Positions 23,693-33,804 of a stretch of DNA of 64,000 nucleotides are shown piece by piece. The notes under the pieces were generated by a model. That model was not told the DNA's origin and did not search any database. It saw nothing but the letters and a program-made list of their open reading frames with translations. This DNA is from Cyanidiococcus yangmingshanensis (Eukaryota > Rhodophyta > Bangiophyceae > Cyanidiales > Cyanidiaceae): the NCBI GenBank assembly GCA_013995675.1, contig VWRR01000001.1, forward strand, positions 1 to 64,000. Direction: 5' to 3'. Position 1 is the stretch's first letter; the number at the start of each line of letters is the position of its first letter. The position numbers and the translations under genes were made by a program.

Positions 23693-24583
23693 CTAGCGAC
23701 TTTCCAGGCGTAGCCCGTCCGCAACACGCTCCCGACTACGCGCCCGCCGACGTGCTTGCTGTCCGGGAAACAGAGGCGGAGAGTAGGACCTTCGGCGACG
23801 GCGCATCATCGATGAATCACCAACCGAACGGGTCAGCGGACGTGATCGGTGCTCGTCCGATCCCCGCGGACGACCAAGTTTGAGTGCTTTTGGCGGTGAA
23901 ACAGACGGCGATGTCGATGCAAGCGATTCAGATGATGCGGGTTGTGGTTTCTTCTGCGAAAACTCGACACAAACCTGACGACACCCAATATAGGCTCCGT
24001 CCATTTCCATTCGCGCTTTCGTAGCATCTTCCAGAGATTCGAACTCAACAAACGCAAAGTGATTCCGCCGTTCGATGCGCTCAATCGCACCGAATCGATG
24101 GAAGTGAATAAGCAGGTCACGGCTAGTGATTTCATCCGGATCGAAATTCACGACAAAGAGTGTTTTGCTCGGTAATTTAGGATGTTCAACGCCCTCAGCA
24201 GCGTCATCGGACGACATCCCTTCCATCCCGGAGACTCCGTCTGAGACGCTCGATCGGACAGCTGAACGCGGAGCCGTTCCCCGTGCCCACTCAACGGTGA
24301 GCGTCCGCAACTGAGGACCAAAGCGTTTGCCGTGCAGGGCAGCGATGGCCTCCTCACCTGCAGTGGCTGCAGTGGCCTCGTCGAAATATACAAAACAATA
24401 GTTGGACTTCATTTCTACTCGACGTAGCCTGCCATAAGAGTCCACTAGCCTTTCAATATCCCGCTGCGGAGCGCGTCCAATATTTCCAATATAAAGCGCC
24501 TTCTCCGTCACCGTCGACGAGTGTGGGACGGTGGTGTCCTCGGCGTCCCCCAAAGGATTACTTGCTTTTCCTTCCCCGTTCAT
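23693..24583 (-). CDS. Two-RRM, RS-tailed splicing factor (plant RS31/RS40-like SR protein)
   Basis: 296 residues with RRM1 at about 28-100 (RNP2 LYIGNI, RNP1-like NYCFVYFD) and RRM2 at about 133-205 (LFVVNF, NHFAFVEF). A basic Arg/Ser-rich tail ends the protein (RRRRRSYSPP, RRRARSRER). The phrase TLTVEWARG after RRM1 and the second RRM's layout follow the plant RS subfamily of SR proteins (RS31/RS41). In the family, such proteins bind exonic RNA and recruit the spliceosome or aid mRNA export. A polar linker lies between the RRMs. The gene is intact (ATG at 24583). Other two-RRM proteins such as RBM4 are possible alternatives. Confidence 0.78.
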   Translation of the reverse strand: MNGEGKASNPLGDAEDTTVPHSSTVTEKALYIGNIGRAPQRDIERLVDSYGRLRRVEMKSNYCFVYFDEATAATAGEEAIAALHGKRFGPQLRTLTVEWARGTAPRSAVRSSVSDGVSGMEGMSSDDAAEGVEHPKLPSKTLFVVNFDPDEITSRDLLIHFHRFGAIERIERRNHFAFVEFESLEDATKARMEMDGAYIGCRQVCVEFSQKKPQPASSESLASTSPSVSPPKALKLGRPRGSDEHRSRPLTRSVGDSSMMRRRRRSYSPPLFPGQQARRRARSRERVADGLRLESR

Positions 24584-25553
24584 TGAGGTAGTGCGGATCG
24601 AGTCAGTGTAGCAAAGTTGTTTTCTTTGCAGCTAGAAGCTTGAAGGTGCAAGTAGAAGCGAAAAAAAAGCACCACCGGAGGCTTGTGCGTTGAAAAAGCC
24701 TCGAGGTCAGAGACTTTCGCGGCTCCCTCTGAGTATCTTATTTCCACCAGAGGCGCAATAAGCGATAAGGTTTTATGGAGCACCAGGTCAGCAGACCGCC
24801 CAGCTGCTATACGAGACTATAGGCTTAGAACTCGCCGGGCTTTTCGATGTGTCGAGCTTGCGTCATCGAGCCAGGTACCCACGGCGGAAGCGATCGGAAA
24901 CACTGCGGATCGGCCACTCGTTGGAAACGAGCACGCCGTCTACACGTCATCATCGGTTGGGACGGATTCCCGGGCACGATAGCGTTCTGCGAAAACCAGG
25001 ACTGGGACGCTGACCTGTTCTTGTATGCGCTGCGTATCGATACGAGCTGCGCCAGTCAGAATATTCCATCACCGACCGCAGACGTGTTTCCGAGTTGCAG
25101 CGAAACAGGGCAAGTGCGCGACCCCGCGGGGTCGAAACCAGTGATCAACTGTTGTGCGAGAGAGGATATCGGTGATATACCAGGGGCGTTCTTTTTGTCA
25201 ATAGATACAGACGGGCGTGCACTCTAGACTTGCTGCCGGATGCAACGAATCAGCCGCTGGCCCTGGACACATTCCTGCGGAGAAGGCTGACGGAGCGCGC
25301 AACGGCGTTATGATCCGAGGTAGACGGGCCCTAGCGGGTGTACGTTCGCCGATAGGCGCATGGAGTCTGGACACTGTCGAGTATCTCGATGTACTAGACG
25401 GCTTGTGCATGCTCAAGAACGATGATCGTGCTTGCACAACAGCATTCTTTGTGCTCACCTAACGCATATGCGGGGCGTGCATGCGCATCAGCGAGGCCAG
25501 CGCTGCGCTCGAGTCGGTTTGGAACGAGCATCTCCCTACAGTGCTTCGTCTCG
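24584..25553. other. Intergenic, no supported gene
   Basis: Plus-strand frames 24683-24982 and 24847-25227 have mixed composition and no domain. The stretch includes the RRM gene promoter and the UBC12 3' flank. Confidence 0.45.
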
Positions 25554-26135
25554 CTACGGAGAGCGCTCTCGTACTTGCTGGCGAATACGGGCAGCAAAGG
25601 CAGCGGGATCCGCAACCATCATCGCTGCTGCAGCCATATTGAGGGCGTCATCCGGGCTCGGCTCTAAGAGCAGATGCAGGAGACCGTAAATGATCGAGGA
25701 GAGCGTAAACACTGGCTTCCAATCTTCCCGGAGAATATTCAGACAAACCGCACCGTGCTCATCTAGGTTGGGGTGCCACACGGGGTTCAGACACCGAACC
25801 TGGGGCGGTCGGAACGGATACGTCTGCGGCAACGCGAACGCAAACCGGAAGCAGACGCCTTGGTACCAGCCCTCCGACGCACGCAACGTGACCTCAAAAC
25901 ACGATATATCTGCTGCGTTTGGGAAGGAAAGCTCGATTTCTGGAACCGCAGATTCGAGCTCCGTCAAGTCGTACTGCAGCCGCTGTTGACTGAACCAGTG
26001 CAGCGTCTCGGGTGAGGACAACGTCGCGCTGGTTAGCACCGGCTGTCCTGTGCTCGACACAGGTCCAGACTGGTTTCGGACTGAATCTTCAGTGCTCGCC
26101 TCTTTTGTCTGTTTCCAGGCAGCCAGACGAAGCAT
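25554..26135 (-). CDS. UBC12: NEDD8-conjugating enzyme UBC12 (UBE2M-like)
   Basis: A 193-residue E2. I chose the internal ATG at 26135 because it gives MLRLAAWKQTKE, matching the conserved UBC12 N-terminal peptide (MIKLFSLKQQKKE in human) that docks on the NEDD8 E1; the longer upstream frame runs into repeat DNA. The E2 fold follows, with HPN at 121-123, active-site Cys131 in VCLNILREDWKP, and IIYGLLHLLLEPSPDDALN, all diagnostic of UBC12. It loads NEDD8 for cullin-RING ligase activation in nucleus and cytosol. Intact. Confidence 0.92.
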   Translation of the reverse strand: MLRLAAWKQTKEASTEDSVRNQSGPVSSTGQPVLTSATLSSPETLHWFSQQRLQYDLTELESAVPEIELSFPNAADISCFEVTLRASEGWYQGVCFRFAFALPQTYPFRPPQVRCLNPVWHPNLDEHGAVCLNILREDWKPVFTLSSIIYGLLHLLLEPSPDDALNMAAAAMMVADPAAFAARIRQQVRERSP

Positions 26136-26614
26136 TCGACGAGCAGTTTCGGTGTTCTGAACACGAGCGTAAACGTAGGAACAATCGTGATGGATGATCG
26201 CGAAGCATTCGAAGAAAAGCGAATTTTTCCGGCCGGAGGATTGCTCAGTGGTGGAAGCGATCCTCAGCGACGGATCCGTATCATGGTAATACTCGTTAAG
26301 GATACGAATCATGATGATAGAAGCCAAGTGGCGAGTCTGCCACCATTCGTGATTCATCATCCCGCTGATTCGTATCATAGTAATACTCGTTAAGGATACG
26401 AATCATGATGATAGAAGCCAAGTGGCGAGTCTGCCACCATTCGTGATTCATCATCCCGCTGATCCGTATCATATTAATACTCGTTAAGGATACGAATCAT
26501 GATGATAGTCCTTGCTGTCGCGAGTCTGTTATGACCGGTTGAGACGCTGCCACCGATGCGCTCTGGCGGCCGCGAATTGTCCAGCGCAACACGTTCTCGA
26601 CAGGTTTCGCCCTC
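26136..26614. promoter_or_regulatory. Divergent promoter region between UBC12 and LPA1-like gene
   Basis: UBC12 (minus) and the LPA1-like gene (plus) start at either end of this stretch. About half of it is a 94-bp tandem repeat. No core promoter element can be assigned from sequence alone. Confidence 0.55.
26277..26510. repeat. 94-bp tandem repeat, about 2.5 copies
   Basis: Copies begin near 26277, 26371 and 26465, exactly 94 bp apart, with very few base differences; the third is cut short after GATGATAG. Each unit holds an inverted pair, CGTATC and GATACG, separated by 18 bases, plus related GAATCATGATGAT and GTGATTCATCATC stretches. The near identity suggests recent duplication or ongoing homogenisation. 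Confidence 0.92.
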
Positions 26615-27742
26615 ATGGTCACGCGGGGACGCCAAGATCGAACCATACCCTCATTCTCAACTTGGCTATTGCAATCGCAACCCTCGGTCGTCTCGTGGAG
26701 AAGGTCTCAGACGGGAGCACTTCAGAAACATGCGCCCAGCTGGGTTGTATTCGGCTGGAGCTGGCCAGCGGCAACACTGTCAGCGGCAAAGGGACGGAGC
26801 CGATACGCCTCGCTCAGCGAACTAACTGGCTGCACCGGAACGAACCAGCCTGGAACGAGGTCCAGAGGCGACTATCCGCAGCCCCTGCTCCGTGAATCAC
26901 GCACGATTCGCGAGCCACCAGCCAGTGCAGAACTGAGTCTTGCGCAGCGAGCGCGGCTGCGAGAGGAGGCCGAGGCACCCTTTCGCAAGGCGCGCCAGTT
27001 TCTCTACGCAGGCGGTATCGCAAGCGCAGCCGTCGCTAGTGTGATCGCGCTGAGTACACTCTTGGCCCTGTCAGGACAAGCCGCTGGAACCGACAGCTGG
27101 TGGCAGGCAGTGCGCAACCTCGGTATCGACCTGACTGGTGGCTCAGTCTGTGCTGCGCTCTATCGCTGGGATGAGGTCGCTGCAGCGCGGCGACTGGAGC
27201 GTATGCAGCAGGGAGCGCGTTTGGCAGCATTGATGCTGGAGTCGCAGCCGGAACCAGGCCATCGCTTCCCGCTCGCCTCTTTGCGCGGCCGATACCGGGT
27301 TGTGATAACCGTCTCGGATGTGCAGACTGCGCGAGCCTGGCTCCTGCAGGCGGATCCCCTCTCGGAGACACTTATTCGCCGACATGTTGCCTGGGTGCCA
27401 GTTGTTCGAGATGCGCAGCGCTCATCGCTGCTCGCTCACTCCAAAGACCGACTCGCAGAAGAGACGATCACCCGCACAAGTGCAGTAGACGAATGGCTCG
27501 CAGCGCTCGATGCTGCTCGCCTACGAGCGCAAGCCTTCTGGATTGCAACTCCAGCAAATCAGCAGGAATGGCTGGCCTGGGTTCGTCAAGAGTGCGCACA
27601 AGCCGCGAATGTACAGCCGGATGGAAATTTCACGTTTATTATTCGCAAGGATGGGCGTGTTGGTGCACGTATTCGGGGTCTGATTGATCTCTCTCGCCTG
27701 ATCGCCGATCTGGATCGACTCGGTGTGCCGCCACCGCGCTGA
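26615..27742 (+). CDS. LOW PSII ACCUMULATION 1-like protein (DUF3493), plastid membrane
   Basis: 375 residues from the ATG at 26615. The first ~100 residues are Ser/Arg/Thr-rich and low in acid, fitting a plastid transit peptide. Then comes the family core: LREEAEAPFRKARQFLY, a first membrane helix (about 129-153), a short loop with LGIDLTGG and a second helix (about 165-183), followed by a soluble C-terminal domain with LRGRYRVVITVSD and FIIRKDGRVGARIRGL. This is the DUF3493 unit found in cyanobacteria and in Arabidopsis LPA1/Chlamydomonas REP27, which help insert or repair the photosystem II D1 protein. The TPR region of the green proteins is missing, as in the cyanobacterial form. Its 3' end overlaps SepSecS antisense. 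Confidence 0.75.
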   Translation: MVTRGRQDRTIPSFSTWLLQSQPSVVSWRRSQTGALQKHAPSWVVFGWSWPAATLSAAKGRSRYASLSELTGCTGTNQPGTRSRGDYPQPLLRESRTIREPPASAELSLAQRARLREEAEAPFRKARQFLYAGGIASAAVASVIALSTLLALSGQAAGTDSWWQAVRNLGIDLTGGSVCAALYRWDEVAAARRLERMQQGARLAALMLESQPEPGHRFPLASLRGRYRVVITVSDVQTARAWLLQADPLSETLIRRHVAWVPVVRDAQRSSLLAHSKDRLAEETITRTSAVDEWLAALDAARLRAQAFWIATPANQQEWLAWVRQECAQAANVQPDGNFTFIIRKDGRVGARIRGLIDLSRLIADLDRLGVPPPR

Positions 27743-29147
27743 CCAGCGATGTCTGTCGTCGGCGAACGGTCTCTAGTACGTGGTCGAGTCGTCGACAGAA
27801 CCGTGTGATGTCGTGCGCTTGGATGCCAATTGCGGCTGCCAGGTTGAGGTACGGTGTCGGGTAGTCGGCGATATGGGCGCCGTAGCCAGCGAGGACAACG
27901 CCCTGCACTTGGCGTCGTTCAGTGCCGAGCACAGCGCGAGGCCCTGAGCAGCGTCGCGCATACAGCATACTCCCAATGGCGCTCGGTTCGACACCGAATC
28001 GCACCATGGTGTCCCGGAGGCTCACCGCAAAGGAAATAGGGTTCTCTGGCGTATGCAGCAATCGCTCGCCATGCTTTTCGAGAATGGGTGCGAGACGCTC
28101 CTTGAACTGAACAAAGCGCTCCTCACGCTCGTTCAAAAGCGCTGTAAAGCCCTCGCGACCAAGTTGGAGCAAGGTGATGAAGAGGTCGACAACAGGCGCG
28201 ACTGAAGCTCGCCCCGGATACAGCACTTGCAGGGCATCGATGAGTATAGGTGTTGCTGCCGCGACGCCAGCGCCACCTACCGGCACCATAAAATTCTTGT
28301 CGAACGAGAAGATGACGGCATCGACGCGACCCAGACGACTCGCTGCACAGACCAGGCCGTTGCAACGACGACTCTGAACACCATACGCGTGATTCACTAG
28401 ATGCGGCACGCCGTAACGCTGGCACTGTTGCGCTACCGAGACGACCTGGTCGGGCGCACGCGGCGCGAAACACGACGTGGTGCTGATCACCGCTGCATAT
28501 CGACTGGGATCAGACTCCTCCAGACGACGTTTGAGCGCCTCCACATCCGTGACGACTTGGTCGCCGACGATCTTATTCTCCAGAACCTCGATGAGGTAGC
28601 CAGCAGCACAAATACATTTGAGGCAGGCTTTCTGATCAATGCGAATCCAAAGGACACGGTCTGCTGAGGGTCGCTGTTGGCGCAGCGCCAGCAGACACAG
28701 CGTTATGGCCATACCAGTGGCGACGGGAAGCAGTGCCACATGCCGACAGCTCGCGAAACCGGCGAGATGGAGCGCGTCGAGCAGCAACGCCGTACACAGA
28801 CGCACCAGGAGAGAGGCACCGCAGGCTTTGGGCTGCGACGCGGCCAGGTCACCGGCACGACCCATGCCGTGAGCCATACCGAAATGCCGCACCCGAACAA
28901 GTTCACTGTAGAGGCGACCTTCGCGCTCCCCGACATTGGCCTGGCCGAGGAACTGGTTGGCATCCAGACCAGAGAGCTCGTCCAGCAGAAGCCGTATGGT
29001 GTGCTGGTCTAGTCCTTGACGCGGTAGACGCCGCTGGGTGAGCAGTTGGCGAAACTGGGCTGTTCGAGAACGACGTGCTGCTCGGGCCACGCGCACATAG
29101 GCCGGGGTTACCAGCGACTCGGTCCCTTCGAACAGGTTATCCTCCAT
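27639..29147 (-). CDS. SEPSECS: O-phosphoseryl-tRNA(Sec) selenium transferase (SepSecS)
   Basis: A 502-residue PLP enzyme of the SepSecS/SLA-LP family. It converts phosphoseryl-tRNA(Sec) to selenocysteinyl-tRNA in the cytosol using selenophosphate. It keeps the catalytic Lys284 in SFDKNFMVPVGG. It also keeps Arg75 (GEREGR), Arg97 (GMGRAGD), Gln105 (SQPKA) and Arg313 (YPGRAS), with numbering identical to the human enzyme. Further family blocks are ATGMAITLCLLALR, TTSCFAPR and NHAYGVQS. The gene is intact from the ATG at 29147, and its C-terminal tail is encoded antisense to the end of the LPA1-like gene. Its presence implies that this organism decodes UGA as selenocysteine in some mRNAs. Confidence 0.95.
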   Translation of the reverse strand: MEDNLFEGTESLVTPAYVRVARAARRSRTAQFRQLLTQRRLPRQGLDQHTIRLLLDELSGLDANQFLGQANVGEREGRLYSELVRVRHFGMAHGMGRAGDLAASQPKACGASLLVRLCTALLLDALHLAGFASCRHVALLPVATGMAITLCLLALRQQRPSADRVLWIRIDQKACLKCICAAGYLIEVLENKIVGDQVVTDVEALKRRLEESDPSRYAAVISTTSCFAPRAPDQVVSVAQQCQRYGVPHLVNHAYGVQSRRCNGLVCAASRLGRVDAVIFSFDKNFMVPVGGAGVAAATPILIDALQVLYPGRASVAPVVDLFITLLQLGREGFTALLNEREERFVQFKERLAPILEKHGERLLHTPENPISFAVSLRDTMVRFGVEPSAIGSMLYARRCSGPRAVLGTERRQVQGVVLAGYGAHIADYPTPYLNLAAAIGIQAHDITRFCRRLDHVLETVRRRQTSLVSAVAAHRVDPDRRSGERDQSDPEYVHQHAHPCE

Positions 29148-29466
29148 AGGTCTACGGGTTGCAAGCTCGTCAAGCGACCAGTCCTCCGCGCAAAACGCCA
29201 GGAGGCTTGTTGCTGCTCTCGACGACGTGGACGGGTTCAGTCGGTCCTATTGGGGATACGGTTCGGGGCTTTTCGAACAGTCTCGGGTGTAGCGTAACTC
29301 GCTGGCTGCGAGTCGCTTGCCAAGTCTCGTCTCGGGTGAGCGGGACGCGGCCGAACGAGCATGCCATAGCTCGCTTGACAGGCGGGTTCTCGTACTGTAG
29401 GTGAGCCGCCATACACCGGAGTGTGCTCACTCAGAGACGAGCTCGCCCAGCGTCGAACTAGAGAAA
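29148..29466. promoter_or_regulatory. Divergent promoter between SepSecS and GT47-like gene
   Basis: 319 bases between two divergent ATGs. Nothing specific can be assigned in it. Confidence 0.4.
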
Positions 29467-30766
29467 ATGCAGCGACTTTCGGGGTGCCAATGGGCGAAGC
29501 CGCTTGCTTTCTTGTCGCGCCTGGATCATCAACGAGTGAGGCTTGTGCTTTCCAAACAGTTGCTCTGGGGCGTTTTGCTTGGACTCGCTACGCTCTACTC
29601 GACGCTGCGGTTGCTGGTGCCCGATCGAGGCAACTTTGCAGACTGGTTGGACGCACTTGCAGCCACCCAGGAGGGATCCCTGGAGCTCTCCGAGACGCCT
29701 TGGTTGCTGGCGCCACCCGCAACAGAGACAGCGTATGCGACAGCGTTTCCAGCGCTGGCGCCAGTGGCGCACGAAGCACTTGAACAGCTGGCCACGCTGC
29801 CGATACAAAACTGGACGTGGCCCTTTTCGACACCCCAAGCAGGGGCAAGATCAAGAGCAGGAGCACCACGAGTATTTGCGTATCCCGGCTGGCTGTATGC
29901 GCAAGTATGGGGCGGCAGCGCCTCGCGCTATCTGCCATCCTACGCGGCGCTAGCGACAAGTATCGCCCAACAGTATGCCCTCTGCTATCAGCATCGGGTC
30001 GAGCATCCGAACCAGGCTGATATCATGGTGACTGTGCTCTCCGACGATCTACCCGAGTTGGCCCAACTGGATGGTATCGGGGTGGCGCGAGCATTGTACA
30101 CGGCGCTCTTCGAGCATCCCCATCTCTCGCCACGCTGCTCACATTGTCGTCACGTGATCCTTACGGAGGAAACGGCACTCGTGGTTCCATCAACAGAAGC
30201 ACTGTTTGCAGCCGACACACCTGACCTGAAGCTCTACTGGCTTGTTCCACCGTTCCCGAATGCGCTCGATCCGGATCGAGCGAACACCGTCCTCTCTTCC
30301 GAACGACCCTATACGCTGGCGATCTTGACGCCGCTGACCCCGACAGAGTCTTTCCGGGCAGCCTCGTGGCACACCGAGGCCGATGTTCGCTTCTTCTCAA
30401 GCAGCGACACGATGAGTGTCTGGGCATTGGCCCAACGAGCTCGTTTCTGCTACGTATCGGAGCATCCGCGTTGGCGTGGACGCATTGCGGTCGCCATGAG
30501 TGCGGGTTGTATTCCCGTCTACTGTCGTCCATGATCAGGTTAGCGTCGCACTCGGCGTGACCGAAACAAGCCTCAACGTGGCTGTCGAGCATCTGCCGAC
30601 CATCCTCCGCCGCTTCCCCATAGAGCGCCTCGAGCGAATGCGCACAGCGATTCAGCGTCAGTTCCGAGAACATCTCTGGGTCGCGGACACGCAGACGCTG
30701 GACGATGCCACGCCCGTGTACGCCCAACGACTCACGTTTCAGTTTTACACCGCAGTGGCCTCCTAA
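29467..30766 (+). CDS. Exostosin/GT47-like type II glycosyltransferase (one frame change)
   Basis: The ATG at 29467 gives a short cytosolic tail with a basic patch and a membrane anchor (LLWGVLLGLATLYSTLRLL), as in Golgi glycosyltransferases; a GTG lies further upstream in frame. The middle has FAYPGWLYAQVWG and repeated Tyr/His-rich strands. The C-terminal block FCYVSEHPRWRGRIAVAMSAGCIPVYC is the GT47/exostosin hallmark (an EA or RI stretch followed by GCIPV). The next family block (V..SV.L.V.E..L...V..LP.ILR) is in another frame, from about 30534 onward, and the gene ends at 30766. The break lies inside otherwise well-kept sequence. Family members build cell-wall or glycosaminoglycan-type chains; the exact substrate here is unknown. 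Confidence 0.65.
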
Positions 30767-31407
30767 AGAAACCACTGCGCACGGCGACAGAAGAGCGTGA
30801 TCAAATCGATTCGGACGCAATCAGATGCCACCTGTCCGACAAGGCGCTCTGGATAGCGTGCTGGTGACGATATTCTCGTCAATGGCGTTCGAGAGTCGAT
30901 GTGTTCGCTTGAAACAGACGCAAGCGCACACGAGAATACTCAAGCGCCGGCCAATTCCTATCCTCGAGATCGACGTGTATCTCTCTGTTCGGCGCTTCAT
31001 GCTTCCGCATCGCTTCATCGGACGAGGACATGTCATCGTATCCGTGACAGAGCAGGGCGGAACGCCGCGCCATGGCGTCCCCATCGACATTGATGGTACG
31101 GGCCCCGAGGCTGTGTCGCGCACGACGCTGCTGGCGGGTATCGACCACGATGCGTGCTGCCTCAGGCGCGGCACGCGTACGGGTAGCCAGCGCTGCTTGC
31201 TGGGCGCGACACGTGTCCATCGACGCTCGCCGATCCGAACACGGATCTTGTCGAGGCGTTCGTTCGTGCACGCAAACCTGATTGCTGACGAAAAGGACAA
31301 TGGGTCGTTGCGACTCGCATGAATACGACCATGGAATGGGTGATCGAGTCCCTATGAATGGACAATGGAGCAGGATGATTCGAGTGGCAAGTCGGCATGC
31401 AATGGAT
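30767..31407. other. Intergenic between converging genes
   Basis: Overlapping frames on both strands (for example 30825-31322 plus and 30879-31466 minus) show no domain. Confidence 0.45.
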
Positions 31408-32748
31408 TCACGGAGCGAATGTGGCGACCGTTGTGGTCTTCGTGCTTGCATCCAGCTCGCTGTCATCGACAGGATCGGTGCGGTCCATGGTTGGTGACGG
31501 CCTCGTCAACGACGGTGATGCCTGACTCGGGACAAGCAATCCAGCAGCTGTGACGGGATGTGTCCATTCGTCACCCCAAGATGCCCGTCGCGCGTGTCGG
31601 TACGTTCCATCCGCGTGCTTTCGCCGCGTATAGGTGTGCCGCTCAATTCGCTGATTCTCTTGACAGAGATAGAGAACGACGTGACCATTTCGTTTCAGCG
31701 GTTCGCGTAAAATGCGTGCCTGAAAACGCCTCATTTCGGTAGCGGGACTAGCCTCATCGCCTTGACGCACACGCTCGAGCACCACGTACGAGAATCGCCG
31801 TGTAGCTTGGCTTTGTGAGGACGGCATCACCATGCGATTCGCATGATCAATAAAGCTCATCTGTCGAAGAGTGCCTTCTCGTTCGTAGCGCTGAGTAAAG
31901 TGGCAAAAGCCATGGCGAAACCCTGCATTAGGTCCCGTATCGGTGAGCGAGGCGCCCTCTTTTGCATTCAACGGGCACGGGCCACTATGTGGGCAGGGAG
32001 CGGCGACCGTGATCGAGGACCCATGCAGCTGCAGTAAATGGCTTCGTACAGCGGTCATCTGCGTAAACCCGTCCGCGTTGCCTGGCTCGACGATGACGAG
32101 GGCGCCTCGACAGTGGCGCCACAGATTTTCAAAGAACGCCATGCTGCGTTCTGAGGCGCTGCCCTCGGAGCGACAATGCACGGCAGTAATAAGGTCGTAC
32201 ATACTGTTCGGTTCTAAATACGAGCATGACTCTACGCGGTCGCCAAGCCATGCTCGACTAGCAGCGCGACGAGTCGGGTTCGCGTCGAAAACGGTGCTGC
32301 AAAGTTCGCGACTCGGCCAAGTGGCCAAGGCAGCCAGCACACCCATCCCCAAGACGTGCTCGAAACATCCAATACATGATTAGGGGTCCAGTCAGGTCGC
32401 CTGAGCGCGAGGCGTGCCAGCACGCTGCGCAGCGCTGCGTAGTGTCCTGGGGCTTTTCGCGCTGCCCGTGCAAGTTGGACGCTAAGAGACTGTGTCTCCG
32501 ACGAGACAGTCGTGGACGCCTCAAACAAGGCTTGACGTAGCACTCGTCGAGACTGCTTATCATTTTGCTGCACCTTGAGCGTATTCTTCAACTCGCAGAT
32601 TAGGGAGTTGGCAACATTTGTTGGGAGACGAGCTTCAGCGGCAGCAATGCGACTGGTCTTGGGCTCGGGGCTTACACCTGTGTGTAGAAACGTCTTATCG
32701 CTTGCAGATCAGGCTTCGAATGGGAACGCGCCTGGCGTAAGCTTTCAT
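31408..32748 (-). CDS. METTL17/RSM22-like mitochondrial ribosome assembly factor (frame changes)
   Basis: An ATG at 32748 gives a basic, mitochondrial-type leader (MKAYARRVPIRSL). After a frame change the frame (32712-32232) holds an N-terminal domain ending in RPDWTPNHVLDVSS, the start of the SAM-like fold. A second change near 32350 moves to the frame that ends at 31408, with GMGVLAALATWP, VIVEPGNADGF, the iron-sulfur motif CPHSGPCPL, FCHFTQRYER, and a C-terminal domain (FSYVVLERV). These match the Rsm22/METTL17 family, which binds a [4Fe-4S] cluster and assists assembly of the mitochondrial small ribosomal subunit. The glycine-rich loop is poorly kept (S-S-T where the family has G-S-G). 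Confidence 0.7.
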
Positions 32749-33804
32749 GAGCGGGTAGCTTGCACGCATGGAGCCTTGTCTTTCACGCTCAGAAGAGGCG
32801 CTAACTCCTTTCGCACGTTACGTTCCCCAAGTTTACCCAGTTGGTACGCTGGTGGGCATCTCTTGGCGTGGCGCCCCTGACGGAAGAGCCGGCGCACCGA
32901 GCAAGACGCAACGCGCTGCTGTACTCGACGAACGACGACTTCAACACCACTGGAGTAACGAGCTGCAGCACTTGGATGACTATGCGACTTGTTCACCATG
33001 TGGGGCTTTCATGATCATGATCTCTCGTCTAGATGTTCATAAGTATAGAAAGAGAGAGTTTCAGCACCGCGCGAAACGTTCGAGTTGATCGAAACCAGAT
33101 TGCAGCACGAGCCTGACCCGAAGTTCGTGAAAGCGCCCTCGAACTGTGGCAGAAGAGCAGAAACGAACGAGCTGCAGAGTCTCAGCTGTATTGCCAGTGA
33201 CTTGATTACAAGCGAGTTGGCTGCCTATTAGGAGTTTGCACGCTCGGAGACCTGAATCATTCTCTGGCGATGCCGGTTCACAGGCAACTTTTGCTGCTTA
33301 ATACCGCTCATCTCTCTCTGCTTGAAAGAGTCCAGCTGCCGGTGGATCGTCTCTCTTGTTTCCGTTCAGCATCGCATGGGAACGTATTCTGAGTATTCAG
33401 CAAATGCATCGATCGGCTTGCCAAAAGAGGGCAAGCCTCTCTGTAACGTTTTAGTCCAAAGCATGCGCGTGTACTAGCTCATTTGACTAGTCGGGGGAAC
33501 GAGAGAGCGCTACGTGCCTCGAGCGTTAGAGAGATGATGCCAGATGACTTGCTGCTCGTTTCGCCCTCGTCCAGGCCCAGAAACTGATTACAGAAACCCT
33601 CGGACGACCGGAGGTTTGAATTATGTTCTGCGTTTCAACCTGGCGCTACGTCGATCTCTTCTCAGGGCGAGCTATCTTTGAACGCCTTTCCTGGATAAAT
33701 TCGTTCCAATTCGCTGTATTCGCGTGTCAGGGACAGGGCCAGGATTTCGTGCGATGGACCATTTGCAGCATTTTTGCGGCTCTATCTCAGCGGTGACGGG
33801 TCTT
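32749..33804. other. Intergenic, no supported gene
   Basis: No convincing coding frame on either strand; short frames only. GA/TC-rich patches occur near 33040-33060. Confidence 0.5.

Noticed and set aside
26277-26510. CRISPR-like array
   Set aside because: Copies abut directly with no unique spacers and this is a eukaryotic promoter.
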